Assembly: GCF_000003815.2 (NCBI RefSeq) | Contig: NC_049991.1 | Coordinates: forward strand, 19,551,041-19,615,040 | Origin: Branchiostoma floridae | Lineage: Eukaryota; Chordata; Leptocardii; Amphioxiformes; Branchiostomatidae | DNA: 64,000 nt | Direction of reading: 5' to 3' | Part shown: positions 54,246 to 63,960 of the stretch, in pieces | How positions within the stretch are numbered: position 1 is the first letter of the stretch | Layout of the letters: each line of letters starts with the position of its first letter | Program-made: the position numbers and the translations under genes | The notes under the pieces: generated by a model | The model's input: the letters and a program-made list of their open reading frames with translations, nothing else | Database searches by the model: none | Told to the model about the DNA's origin: nothing

Positions 54246-54650
54246 TTTTCCGCACAGTTGCATGAACGGTCCTTGGCATAGAGAAGCCGGGACAATTTGT
54301 GAACTTGTTTGCTTTCACTTTTTTGGGGGGTAATTTTTTCTGGATTAATTTAGCACAGTTGCTGCACATTTGGTATTTGGCAGACAGTAAGAACAGTGCA
54401 AGAATTTTGTTTTTTCCCATCTTTTTTTCTGAAAATCTCTTCTATTGTCTGTGAATTGGTACAGGTTGGCAGGTGGTTTTGTCCAGTAGAGATGTTTTGG
54501 AAAATTATTGTGAAAAATTTCCAGTGGTATACAGTGGTATAGTTACTATCTACTGCATTGTGTTTTAACTTTCTATCTGTCTATCAAGTTTTTATTTGGG
54601 GGGGGGGAGGGGTTGCAGTTTATTTCTTATTTTTTATACAGTTTTCTTGG
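54246..54650. other. AT-rich sequence with a G tract
   Basis: The only notable feature is a run of ten G, A, then four G at 54598-54612. Nothing else was recognised. Confidence 0.5.
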
Positions 54651-54804
54651 AGGTAAACACACCTGTCCTTGGTGCTGAACACCATCTACACACCAACACA
54701 CCTTGTGCTTAACACCATCCACACAAGCAAACACACCTGTCCCAGGTGCTGAACACCATCCACACACATGTAAACATACCTGTCCTTGGTGCTGAACACC
54801 ATCT
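54650..54804 (-). repeat. Minisatellite, about 3.5 units, inverse orientation of 57441-58440
   Basis: ACCTGTCCTTGGTGCTGAAC occurs at 54661 and 54778, with variants at 54707 and 54738. It is the reverse complement of the 43-bp unit at 57.4-58.4 kb. The two arrays are separated by about 2.6 kb and point in opposite directions. Confidence 0.9.
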
Positions 54805-55057
54805 TGACACAAATAAGCTCATTTGTCTGTGAAAGATGCTTTCGTGCTGGTTAAAAAAAATCCAAATAAACACCAGTCACACTACACTTGACTTAGCCAC
54901 ACAAAGGAAAAAAAGGGACGTGTCAATCTATCTGTATGCTGTTTCAGCAGTGAGTGATTAAGTTGTTCCCCTCTCATTATGACAAATCTCGTTAGTGGTC
55001 GTATTGATCAACTCCTGACCGTCGTTCCTGAGGGCTGCACAGTCTGGTGGGTCTTGT
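54805..55057. other. Unique sequence
   Basis: Nothing recognised. Confidence 0.35.
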
Positions 55058-55464
55058 CTGGAGGAGAATGAAAATGTGTCTTGAATCGGTCTTAGCTAGG
55101 GGTGGGTACCGGGACAGGAAATTCAGGTACAGGTAAGAGGTTGAGGTCCATTGGAGCAGGTCCATGTCTATGAAAACTTGGCAATACTCAAAACAATTTA
55201 ACAAATTATCTGAATCTCACTGGTGTTGCCTTCATACAAATTCGAAGTTTGACTGTAGAAACTTAGTAAATAAAATGACCACGTCCATGAAAACTAGGAA
55301 TGGGCAATACTGAAAACAATCGTCCAATTTTCTACAAAGGCACCTACATGTATTTGGCAGAGTATCCGACTCCTACTAGCATTTTAAAGTCCAGCCTTCT
55401 TGCAAACTCTGGAGGAGAATGAAAATGTGTCTTGAATCGGTCTCAGCTAGGGGTGGGTACAGGG
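55058..55464 (-). repeat. Direct duplication (350 bp apart) holding hAT-A ends
   Basis: TCTGGAGGAGAATGAAAATG then TGTCTTGAATCGGTCT occurs at 55058 and 55408, both followed by AGCTAGGGGTGGGTAC, the hAT-A end. The first hAT-A copy (from 55097) runs 3' to about 55390; the second has only its end before the next insertion. Confidence 0.85.
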
Positions 55465-55806
55465 CAGGGTTGTAGCCAGCCTGAAATCAATTTTCGTCCC
55501 CTCGATTTTAAATTGTATGGGGCATCCAAGGTGCAATGTTCCTACGAGGGTCCGGAGACCTGCTCCAGTGGAAAATTTTGAAATCTAGACCCTATGAAAT
55601 GCTATTTCCTACATTTTTAGGAGTAAATTTGGCTGGTAGACTAAGCATCTGTTTTGGTGAAAAATTACACAAGGGAAACACTTTTTTATATCTTTACATT
55701 GTCAATTTTTGTCAGTCACAGAGGATGGAATGGGCAAATTTTTTTTCCATCCCTGGCTGCAAAATTCTGTCAAAGGATGGAAGGGCGGGTACTGGCTACA
55801 GCCCAG
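55465..55806 (+). mobile_element. hAT-C non-autonomous element nested in hAT-A
   Basis: 342 bp; starts CAGGGTTGTAGCCAGCC and ends ACTGGCTACAGCCCAG. Flanks GTACAGGG (55457-55464) and GTAATGGG (55807-55814) match at six of eight positions. The hAT-A sequence GACAGAAAATTCA resumes after it. The 109-codon frame inside is not a transposase. Confidence 0.8.
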
Positions 55807-55814
55807 GTAATGGG

Positions 55815-56180
55815 ACAGAAAATTCATGGCTCATTGTTAAATATTCTTCAATCAAATTCTTCTAGATATTTATATTATCAGATTATCTAAGACCCTTTGT
55901 TTAAGATTCTTTTAAATCCTTGTTACAGATTCTTAAAAAAACTCATCAGGATTCTGAAAGCTTCAGGTCTTCTATCGAATTCTGTCTTCTCTAAGATTCT
56001 CCTAACAGATCCTTAAAGGCGATCTAACATTAAGGATTCCAAGAGCAGCAACTCTTCTGTTCGTAAAGCTAATCCCAATCTCCTTGACACAAAAAACAAT
56101 ATCAGCGTAGTTTTGCAGGCAGTAACAAACGAGCTTGTGAATTTCTCTGAAGGGAGATGAATCGGAGTCCAGTAGAAGGG
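55815..56180. other. AT-rich sequence with small duplications
   Basis: GATTCTTTTAAATCCTTGTT, AGATTCTTAAA and TAAGATTCTCC look like decayed short tandem copies. Nothing else was recognised. Confidence 0.4.
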
Positions 56181-57400
56181 CAACAGGGTTGACATTCCGG
56201 GGCAGACCACTCTTATTAGTCTAATAGTCTTAACTATTGGGGCCAATGGGCTATCACACAGCAGGTCTACAAAGCATACAAATGCTTTTCTTTAGTTGTT
56301 TTTCTTTAGTTGCTTTGTTCCAACACAAAAAAAACGGAACTCAATATAAATTTCGGTCAATCTTTTTCAGATATCTTATACATCATACAAAACCACAATA
56401 ATAGCCGTAACTATTGGGGCCAATGGGATATCACACAGCATGTCTACAAAGCATACAAATGATTTTCTTTAGTTGTAAAGTCTAATCTTTGTTTCAACAC
56501 AAAGAAAGGAACTCAATATAAATGTTGGTCAATCTCGTCAACATTCTTCAGATGTCTGATACATATATCATAAAAAACCACAATAATAGCCTAAACTATA
56601 GGGGCCAGTGGGATATTACACAGCATGTCTACTAAGCATACAAATGCTTTTCTTTAGTTGTACAGTCTAAGCTTTTGTTCCAACACAAAAGACGGAACTT
56701 GTTATATATGTTGGTCAATCTCGTTGACTCCTTCAGATGTCTGATGATACATATATCAAACAAAACCACAATAATAGCCTTAATTACAGGGGCCAATGGG
56801 ATATTACACAGCAGGTCTACAAGGATACAAATGATTTTCTTTAGTTGTACAGTCTAAGCTTTTGTTACAACACAAGGAAAGGAACTCATTCTAAATTTCA
56901 GTCAGTCTCGTCAACATTCTTCAGATGTCTGATAAATATATCATAAAACCACAATAATAGCCTTAATCATAGGGGCCAATGGGATATTACAATAGGTCTA
57001 CACTCACTCACACTCACTCACTCACTATCTACAAAGCATACAAATGCTTTTCTTTAGTTGCAAAGTATAAGCTTTGCTCCAACACAAAGAAAGGAACTCA
57101 CCATAAATTTTCGGTCAATCTCATTGACCTTCTCTAGATTTCGGATTCACTTTGCATCCGGAACAAGCTTAAACTGTACAACTATGGATTCCACCCACAC
57201 AGAGCTTTTATTCAAATACTATTCTTTCTTAGGATATACAATGGTGGTATATATATCACAAGTAACCTCACTTATAGTCTTAACTATAGGGGCTAATGGG
57301 ATATTGCACAGTAGGTCTACAAAGCATACAAATGGTACTCTTTCTTAGGATATACAATGATGATACATATATCATATAGCCTTAACTATAGCTAACAGGG
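56180..57400 (+). repeat. Tandem array, unit about 182 bp, six copies
   Basis: GGGGCCAATGGGATAT or a variant near 56241, 56417, 56603, 56791, 56973 and 57291. Units share GTCTACAAAGCATACAAATG, TTTTCTTTAGTTG and CACAATAATAGCC. The interval to the sixth copy is longer (about 318 bp) and holds unrelated DNA near 57130-57230. A (CACT)n run lies at 57001-57026. Confidence 0.92.
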
Positions 57401-57440
57401 CTAGCTATAGCAAACACCTATATTAATGACTGCAAGCATA

Positions 57441-58440
57441 CAGGTGTTTTTGGATGGTGTTCAGAACCAGGAACAGGGGTGTTTTACCTGTGTGTAGATG
57501 GTGTTCAGCACCAAGGACAGGTATGTTAACCTGCATGTGGATAGTGTTCAGCACCAAGGACAGGGGTGTTTTCCTGTGTGCAGATGGTGTTCAGCACCAA
57601 GGGGAGGTGTGTTTGCCTGTGTGTGGATAGTATTCAGCACTAGGGACAGGGGTGTTTGTGTGTAGATGGTATTCAGCACCAGGGACAGGTGTTTTTACCT
57701 GTGTGTGGATGGTGTTAAGCACCGAAGACAGGTGTGTTTTACGTGTGTGGATAGTGTTCAGCACCAAGGACAGGGGTGTTTTCCTGTGTGCAGATGGTGT
57801 TCAGCACCAAGGGGAGGTGTGTTTGCCCGTGTGTGAATGGTGTTCAGCACCTAGAACAGGGGTGTTAACCTGTATGTTGATGGTGTTCAGCACCAGGGAA
57901 AGGTGTGTTTACCTGTATGTGGATAGTGTTCAGCACTAGGGACAGGCATTTTGTGTGAAGATGGTATTCAGCACCAGGGACAGGTGTGTTTGCCTGTGTG
58001 TGGATAGTGTTCAGCACTAGGGACAGGGATGTTTACCTATGTGTGGATAGTGTTCAGCACCAAGGACAGGGGTGTTTTCCTGTGTGTAGATGGTGTTCAG
58101 CACCAAGGACAGGGGTGTTTTCCTGTGTGTAGATGGTGTTCAGCACCAAGGACAGGGGTGTTTGCCTATGTGTGGATAGTGTTCAGCACCAAGGACAGGG
58201 GTGTTTGCCTATGTGTGGATAGTGTTCAGCACCAAGGACAGGGGTGTTTTCCTGTGTGTAGATGGTGTTCAGCACCAAGGACAGGGGTGTTTGCCTATGT
58301 GTGGATAGTGTTCAGCACCAAGGACAGGGGTGTTTTCCTGTGTGTAGATGGTGTTCAGCACCAAGGACAGGGGTGTTTGCCTGTTTGTGGATGGTGTTCA
58401 GTAGCAAGGGGATGTGTGTTTACCTGTGTGTGAATGGTGG
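57441..58440 (+). repeat. 43-bp minisatellite, 23 copies
   Basis: GGTGTTCAGCACCAAGGACA recurs about every 43 bp; from 58049 to 58393 the spacing is exactly 43. The remainder of each unit is GGGGTGTTTTCCTGTGTGTA-like. Because 43 is not a multiple of three and the unit has no stop in several frames, long frames (95 and 134 codons) cycle through the unit. It seems inserted within the 182-bp array, since CAAGCATACAAATACAATTC resumes at 58472. Confidence 0.97.
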
Positions 58441-58602
58441 TCTACATAACATACCTACCTATTTCGAACACTTCAAGCATACAAATACAATTCTTTCTTT
58501 GGGTAGTCAATCCTGATCATATATAATCTATCACTGTATAAGAAACCATATGGTCTAATGCTCATTGGACACAATAAAACTTCGAAATGTACCTACCAGT
58601 AG
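58441..58602 (+). repeat. Array remnant after the minisatellite
   Basis: AAGCATACAAATACAATTCT then TTCTTTGGGTAG resembles part of the 182-bp unit. The rest is AT-rich. Confidence 0.5.
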
Positions 58603-58604
58603 TA

Positions 58605-58820
58605 ACGCTAGTTCACCTTTATCCGTGGGATAACCTGTATCCGTTGTTTGGCAAAACAGTGTATTTAGGCATATCAATAATTCGACGGGTGGTAGTTTTA
58701 AACTACAATGTACTGAAAATATTGCAATCTTAAACCAATGTCCGTCAACGTAATATCCACAAATACAGTTTTTAAAAGCAACGGATATAGGTTACCCAAC
58801 AGACAATGGCAAACTAACGC
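58605..58820. mobile_element. Palindromic TA-MITE, copy 5 of 5
   Basis: 216 bp; starts ACGCTAGTTCACCTTTATCC, ends GGCAAACTAACGC, TA on both sides (58603-58604, 58821-58822). Very similar to the copy at 53238 in its interior (CGACGGGTGGTAGTTTTAAA). Confidence 0.9.
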
Positions 58821-58822
58821 TA

Positions 58823-59114
58823 CCTACATTTGTGTATATGTACAATTCACACTTTGAGTATCTAGATGTTTCTGACCAGATAGATATGGATATATGATTG
58901 GCGATCTATATTGAGTCTCTATCTCTATATGAGTGAACCCTTGAGGCAATAGAAAAGTTCAAGAGCATGCCGATAAGATGAAAAAAGCAAAGTCAGGATT
59001 CTAAAAGGCACCCACTTTGGAGGACTTTGGACCAAATCCCTTGGGTATGGAGATAATGATCACAGTTGACACAGTGATGAATGTGGAAGCAATGTATCAC
59101 ACATTCTCACCTAA
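58823..59114. other. Unique AT-rich spacer
   Basis: Nothing recognised. Confidence 0.35.
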
Positions 59115-59330
59115 CCAACAAGATCTTTATTCAGGTTGTAACAAAACAATACACTGTGGGCACTAGGCATGGTTGGTATCGTGGCCACAGACATATAAAA
59201 GTACAATACAAGATAAACATGTGTATATACAAGGAATAGCATAAAATAGTTTTTACAATAAAAGCAGGTAAAGCTAACACTTGTGCATGACTAGCTAAAG
59301 ATTTACTGGATAGAGGCACGACTGGAAGTG
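59115..59330 (-). mobile_element. 3' end of a non-LTR retrotransposon
   Basis: Minus-strand ending TTACAACCTGAATAAAGATC then TTGTTGG, like that at 24612. The upstream part is untranslated. It could also be the 3' end of a host transcript, but no exon was found upstream on that strand. Confidence 0.5.
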
Positions 59331-59560
59331 AATCTTTTAGTAAATATCATGTACACACACACAGTGCCTCTGAAAGCTGTCTATTGGTAGCAGCGTCATG
59401 GTCAGGTGAGCCCTGGAGCAGTATTGAAACGGTAAGCCGTTGTCGTACAAGGCATTACCAACCTTACCAACATCGGGGCTGCATCTGTGTGCCAGGTGGT
59501 CTGATAAGGGAAGACTTTTCTGCAACCATCTGCATTTTCCTATGGCCGCATGATCTGTTG

Positions 59561-59816
59561 CAGGGTTGTAGCCTGCACACGTCCTTCCATCCATCCTTTG
59601 AAGGAATTTTGCAGCTGGGGACGGAAAAATTTTTTTTGCTCATTCCGTCCTCAGTGAGCAAAATCTAACCCTCAAAATGCAGGAAATAGCATTTCAGAGG
59701 GTCTAGATTTCAAAACTTTCCTTGGGAACATGCCCCTGGAACCCCCTAAGGATGCTGCGCCAAAGCCATTCAAAATCGAGGGGACTGAAATTGATTTCTG
59801 GCTGGCTACGACCCTG
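59561..59816 (-). mobile_element. hAT-C element with exact 8-bp target duplication
   Basis: 256 bp; starts CAGGGTTGTAGCCTGC and ends GCTGGCTACGACCCTG. ATCTGTTG stands on both sides (59553-59560, 59817-59824). The interior matches 55530-55620 in reverse (AAATAGCATTTCAGAGGGTC, CTAGATTTCAAAACTTTCC). Shorter than the 342-bp copy because of internal loss. Confidence 0.95.
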
Positions 59817-59835
59817 ATCTGTTGCCTTTATTTTT

Positions 59836-60003
59836 CTTCGGTTAACATTTTGACGACCATCAGTTGCCTTCATCAGTATGAAATGAAAAAAATACCATCA
59901 GGGCTATATGAACTAGCTAGTTCATATAGCACTGCATGATAGTATTTGTTTCATTTTGTACTGATGAAGGCAACCGATGGTTGTCAAAATGTTTACTGAA
60001 GAG
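59836..60003. mobile_element. Foldback element (168 bp)
   Basis: The two halves are inverted repeats around AACTAGCTAGTT at 59911-59922. The arms run from CTTCGGTTAACATTTTGACG to CAAAATGTTTACTGAAG, with CATCAGTTGCCTTCATCAGT facing ACTGATGAAGGCAACCGATG. One arm only is found at 5625-5700. It would form a long imperfect hairpin in single-stranded DNA or RNA. Confidence 0.9.
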
Positions 60004-60174
60004 CTAAAGATGGTTGCGTAATGAAGACGACTTTGCTCAATGGAAACTCATGAAGGTGCTGTGTTCTTGATAAAACTTCTGGGTTTCGTTCTTTTGTGCC
60101 CAAATCTTTCTGCCAATCATCTATTGACTGTGACCTTACTGCTTTCAATCTTATTGTGATATCATCAGCACCAT
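60004..60174. other. Unique spacer
   Basis: Nothing recognised. AATCTTATTGTGATATCATCAG might end as a splice acceptor before the frame that follows. Confidence 0.3.
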
Positions 60175-60177
60175 TGA

Positions 60178-60405
60178 GACAAACTGCCCACGAGAAAGGA
60201 ATGGCAAAAATTCATGGTCTATATGTGGAGACTCTTTGACAAAGGGGTTGCCCGAGGTGATGGAGCAAGAGTCTATCTACGTGGAATGAGCAAAGTAATA
60301 GCAACCCAGCTGAAGATGGAAGTTCTCACACCTATTGGACTAGTGACATTTTTGGACATGCTAGAGGGAGGAAGACCTCAGTGGCTTCCAGAGTCACTAC
60401 TTTAA
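60178..60405 (+). other. Short open frame of protein-like composition, unassigned
   Basis: Open from 60178 (after TGA) to TAA at 60403-60405, with a methionine at 60214. The peptide has balanced composition (KEWQKFMVYMWRLFDKG, then KMEVLTPIGLVTFLDMLEGG) and few low-complexity residues. I cannot name a family. Possible exon, processed pseudogene piece or chance frame. AAGAAGAAGAAGAGGAGG follows the stop. Confidence 0.2.
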
Positions 60406-60885
60406 CATCAAAAGAAGAAGAAGAGGAGGAAACAATAGGATTCTGACAGCTCAAGTCCTCTTTTTTCTAGAGTATGGTTGGTTCTTTGATATTCTTGTGG
60501 TACAACACAACCCAATGGCCTGCAAGGCTGCATCAAAAGTCTACAACCTCTACTAGTTTTATGCATACAACATTTCAGAAGTTTTAAATTGACAACTTGG
60601 CCAGATTTCAAACCGCGGACCTGAGTTTGCAGAAAAGTTAATCACTACATTGCAACATTTCTCAGACACAGAAAAACTTTCTTAATTAAGATTCCGTCTG
60701 TGTTTCTCAAGCATTGCTCGTAATGGATGGGGAGATTTCAGCAAGAGCCTGCAAAAAGCTTTAAGATCTTTCAGAGTCTTTAGCTATCGACCAGCTTTCG
60801 GATAAAGCTACTTTAGCGGCTAGGCACTTGAGTGCAATGTTTTGACTCCACTTGTGGGGGTTGGGAAGTCTTTTAAGTTTTAAGT
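60406..60885. other. Unique sequence, nothing recognised
   Basis: No repeat or coding signal. Confidence 0.4.
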
Positions 60886-60889
60886 GTGT

Positions 60890-61310
60890 TGGCTCATGTG
60901 GCATAACGGCAGGGTGTTTGCCCCAGAAACAAGAACCAAAGGTCTTGAGTTTGAATCCACTGATATACTGGATATATATATTGATAGCAGAATTCTTTTT
61001 ACACAAGTAGCAGGTACTTACGTTGCTTTGATGTCTCTCAGACACCTTCGTCAGAGCTTCTAGTTGGAGTTCTGCTTCTCCCCTGCTGGTTGCGTACTAA
61101 AAAGAATTCTCCTATATCCTGTATTCTGCCAACCCAGTGGAACTATTTTTGGCACTGATAAACTATCAATCTTGTGCCCTTGAGAATAGCTTAACACTAC
61201 TTTGCTCCCTTCACTCAAGTGGACGTACCTTGCTTTGGTTAGGGACTTCTCATGGAAAGGATATAAACGGTGGCCCCATGTTTAGAGAAAGCTATTCACA
61301 TTCTTCAGCC
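60890..61310 (+). mobile_element. SINE-2 interrupted by a foldback-like insertion
   Basis: The head (GGCTCATGTGGCATAACGGC, then CTTGAGTTTGAATCCACTGA) and the body (AATCTTGTGCCCTTGAGAAT, CTCCCTTCACTCAAGTGGAC) are separated by about 160 bp at 60965-61125. That insert has inverted edges (CAGAATTCTTTTTAC against AAAAAGAATTCTCC). Confidence 0.7.
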
Positions 61311-61459
61311 CTACAGCTTCATCTATTTGTGAATATAGTAGAGTATAGATGAACAGTACTATTTGTGAATATAGCAGAGTGGACTCATTTCTCAGCTAAC
61401 CAACATCTATCGTACCACGTACCACAGTCATTCCTCAGTAAGACAACTGGAGCCGCATA

Positions 61460-61570
61460 GTTCAAGTTTCAAACTTTTATTCAGCCTGCCATTCAGGACT
61501 ATTTGCGAATAACAGCCTTTGTCAGACGTACATGTAGGGCACTTTGGAAAGCTGACGCAGGTGTGTGACG
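61460..61570 (-). mobile_element. 3' end of a non-LTR retrotransposon
   Basis: Minus strand: TCCTGAATGGCAGGCTGAAT then AAAAGTTTGAAACTTGAAC. AATAAAAGTTTGAAACTTG is a typical LINE 3' end. Confidence 0.6.
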
Positions 61571-61706
61571 CAGTTCTTTCATGCGGCTCCACATTTCTTC
61601 TGCACTGTGCATCAGTCTGGTTTCTCATGATTTTAGCTGCCTGGACAGTGAGCATCTCTGACTGTATTGGTCATTAGCTAGATTTTCTTAGTCTTTTGTT
61701 TCAATA

Positions 61707-62061
61707 CAGGGCTCTAGCCAGCATCCGTTTTTCCGTCAATTGACGGAAATTTGCTGCCTGTGCCGGAAAAATTTAAAAACCAATCCGTCAACTTTGACGG
61801 ACAAAAATCTGATAAAAGCTCCTTGGTGGAAGCTACAGGCTGCTTGGGGACGCCGTCCACGTCCGTAAAAGCCACACACTGCATTTTTTTTGCTATTGTT
61901 ATGATTGTTGATAATGTGTGTCGGTGCCCTTTTGCATACGATAATCTCATTAAAACCCGTTTTTCAAGGTCTTAGTTCAGTCTCTCTAACTCCTGGAATA
62001 GCGTTTTCACGACAATGGGAATTGGCTGACGGAAAAAAATGTCGAGCTGGCTAGAGCCCTG
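61707..62061 (+). mobile_element. hAT-B element with exact 8-bp target duplication
   Basis: 355 bp; starts CAGGGCTCTAGCCAGC and ends GCTGGCTAGAGCCCTG, perfect 16-bp inverted ends. TTTCAATA flanks both sides (61699-61706, 62062-62069). Contains CCGTCAATTGACGG at 61733-61746. Opposite in orientation to the nested copy at 34417. No transposase. Confidence 0.96.
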
Positions 62062-62069
62062 TTTCAATA

Positions 62070-62840
62070 CCAAGAGCCTTCAAGTTCCTACTGCAGACAT
62101 CTTCAAGACCTTCTTGCACACATCTTCAATTTCAAGTCCCTTTTGCACACATCTTTGAACTGCAGCTGTGGCCAACAAGTGTTTCTTTTACATAATGCCT
62201 GTTCAGCTTTTACTATGTTGTACTTATAAATCACATCTAAAGTTCAGTCCTGGAGCTGCACTTGCTTTAGCTGGTATTTTCTGTATGGAGAGAAGCCAAA
62301 TAGGCTTTTATCCAAATGACTATTCTGTCTGCATGCATGGCGGCTGAGACACAGACACAGGCTTTCACTTTGCAGAAAAAGATAACTTAAAAGTCAACAT
62401 TAAAAGTGGCAAAAAAGACACTTATTCACTTAGTTTTCTGCAAGGATCACAGTCTAGACAGAAAATGGAACAAGTCCAGTTTGCAGACTTGGATTTCATT
62501 ATCAATCATGATTCAAAAGACTTTAAGAGTTCTGGCACTTTTTGCTTTAATCTGCTGACAAATATCTACTAGCCATTTTTAGCTCTACCATGATCCCGAT
62601 TGTCACTCCGTTCTAAAAAAAAATTCATATGATTGATTATAGTGTTCAAAGTAAGGCTTAACCTTTTCTGCTACTGTATTTTTGTTGTTGCATTTTTAAT
62701 GGTTAAGTAGCCTGTGGCACATATATGAAATCTGATGTGATTAGACACACAAAGACGAACATATTACAGTGTTACTGTCTCACGACAACCTCATTCAGGA
62801 TCCATGACCAAACAATTTACACCTATGATCCTTCAAATTC
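62070..62840. other. AT-rich sequence with small duplications
   Basis: CACACATCTTCAATTTCAAG and CACACATCTTTGAACTGC at 62116-62160 are short tandem copies. Nothing else was recognised. Confidence 0.45.
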
Positions 62841-62885
62841 ATTCAAGCTTTTATTGCAATGACTCTTAGAGGTAGTTAGTTGAGT
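62841..62885 (-). mobile_element. Possible LINE 3' tail
   Basis: Minus strand AGTCATTGCAATAAAAGCTT then GAATGAATTTG; AATAAA followed by a short repeated-like tail. Weak on its own. Confidence 0.35.
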
Positions 62886-63295
62886 GTCATAGCATTATTT
62901 GGCGCTATTGATAGGGTACTTTGCTCAGAAACCAGAGGTCCTGGTTTCAAAAACCCTGACCAGCTAGAAGCTGTGCCCTTAGAAAAGGCTTTACTCAGTT
63001 CAGCTAGGGCTTCCATTAGGGCCATACCAGAGATAGGACATTAGTAGATGACCCCTGTTTGAGGACACCCACACCTCTAGCTGCATGGTAAAGAACCCAC
63101 TGCACTTATCATAAAGGGTTAGGAATCCTTCCCAGTGTGAGTGGTACATTTGTAGATTTCCAACAGTTCAACTGGGGCAGTTACTGTAAGTTGTGTTGAG
63201 GTCATTGAGGTTACTTTCATATTGAGGTTACTGTCGACCATCTTCTGAGATGCAAAGAGCCAATTGAAGAGGTCACTTGACATTACTCAGTTTGG
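62886..63295 (+). mobile_element. SINE-2-like element with a distinct body
   Basis: Head TTTGGCGCTATTGATAGGGT and GTCCTGGTTTCAAAAACCCT (B-box-like), then GCTGTGCCCTTAGAAAAGGC, as in SINE-2. The body differs after that: TTCCATTAGGGCCATACCAG, GAGGACACCCACACCT, TATTGAGGTTACTGTCGACC. A second body copy follows at 63297. Confidence 0.65.
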
Positions 63296-63296
63296 C

Positions 63297-63960
63297 TAGA
63301 GCTTCCATTAGGGCCGTACCTCAGATAGGACATTAGTAGATGACCCCTGTTTGAGGACACCCACACCTTGAACTGCACGTTCAAGAACCTACAAAAGAGT
63401 AGAGGTTGCAGCAACAAACTGCATCAAACTGTCAAAACCTAGGACCAATGCAGAAAGGAAGCGCTTCCTCTACCGAATGGCTTGCCACTGGAACACAGTT
63501 ACTAAATGAACTTGTTTTTCTCTCAGTTGTATAGTTTGCAATGTACATATTATGTTTTGTATGTATGTAATGTTGTGCGTGTATTAATGTATTTTAATAT
63601 GTAGACCACTGGAAGAATAGCTGGCAACATAATGTTGTCATAGCTAAAAGTGGATCTGAATAAAGTCAAAGTCAAGTCAAGTAGATGTTCCATCCCGGTG
63701 TGAGTGGTAGATATCCCACAGTTCAGTGTTGTATTGAGGTCATTGAGGTCACTGTCATATTCAGGGTACTGTCGACCATCTTCTGAAATGCAAAAAGCCA
63801 AAAAGGTCAATGACTGCCATTACAGGCCCTTTCGATTCGGTTCCACCTATCGTAAGCTCCTCGTATTTCAGCCCCTGGCTGCAAAGAGAGTCAGAGTAGT
63901 TGGCCCACGCCATTACAGTAATAATAACACTAAACACCAATGACACGAGGCCATGATGTG
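63297..63960 (+). repeat. Second copy of the body, split by a LINE insertion
   Basis: CTTCCATTAGGGCCGTACCT through GTTCAAGAACCTAC (63302-63393) repeats 63008-63099. After the LINE fragment it resumes with GGTGTGAGTGGTAGAT (63697) through TACTGTCGACCATCTTCTGA, matching 63137-63250. Related sequence lies at 5900-6400. Confidence 0.85.
63395..63682 (+). mobile_element. LINE fragment with ORF2 C-terminus and AATAAAGTC tail
   Basis: The frame reads CIKLSKPRTNAERKRFLYRM then ACHWNTVTK and a stop at about 63507. R-x-x-F-x-x-R-x-x-x-x-W-N is a familiar LINE ORF2 terminus. The 3' end TGGATCTGAATAAAGTCAAA then GTCAAGTCAAG carries the polyadenylation-like signal and a short-repeat tail. It sits in the body copy at 63297-63960. 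Confidence 0.8.

Noticed and set aside
55536-55890. Two overlapping plus frames of 109 and 78 codons
   Set aside because: Within and just beyond a hAT-C element; interior is non-coding in the sister copy at 59561.
57652-58433. Possible Cys-rich repeat protein
   Set aside because: The frame cycles through a 43-bp minisatellite, so the apparent protein repeat is a phase effect; no flanking coding sequence.
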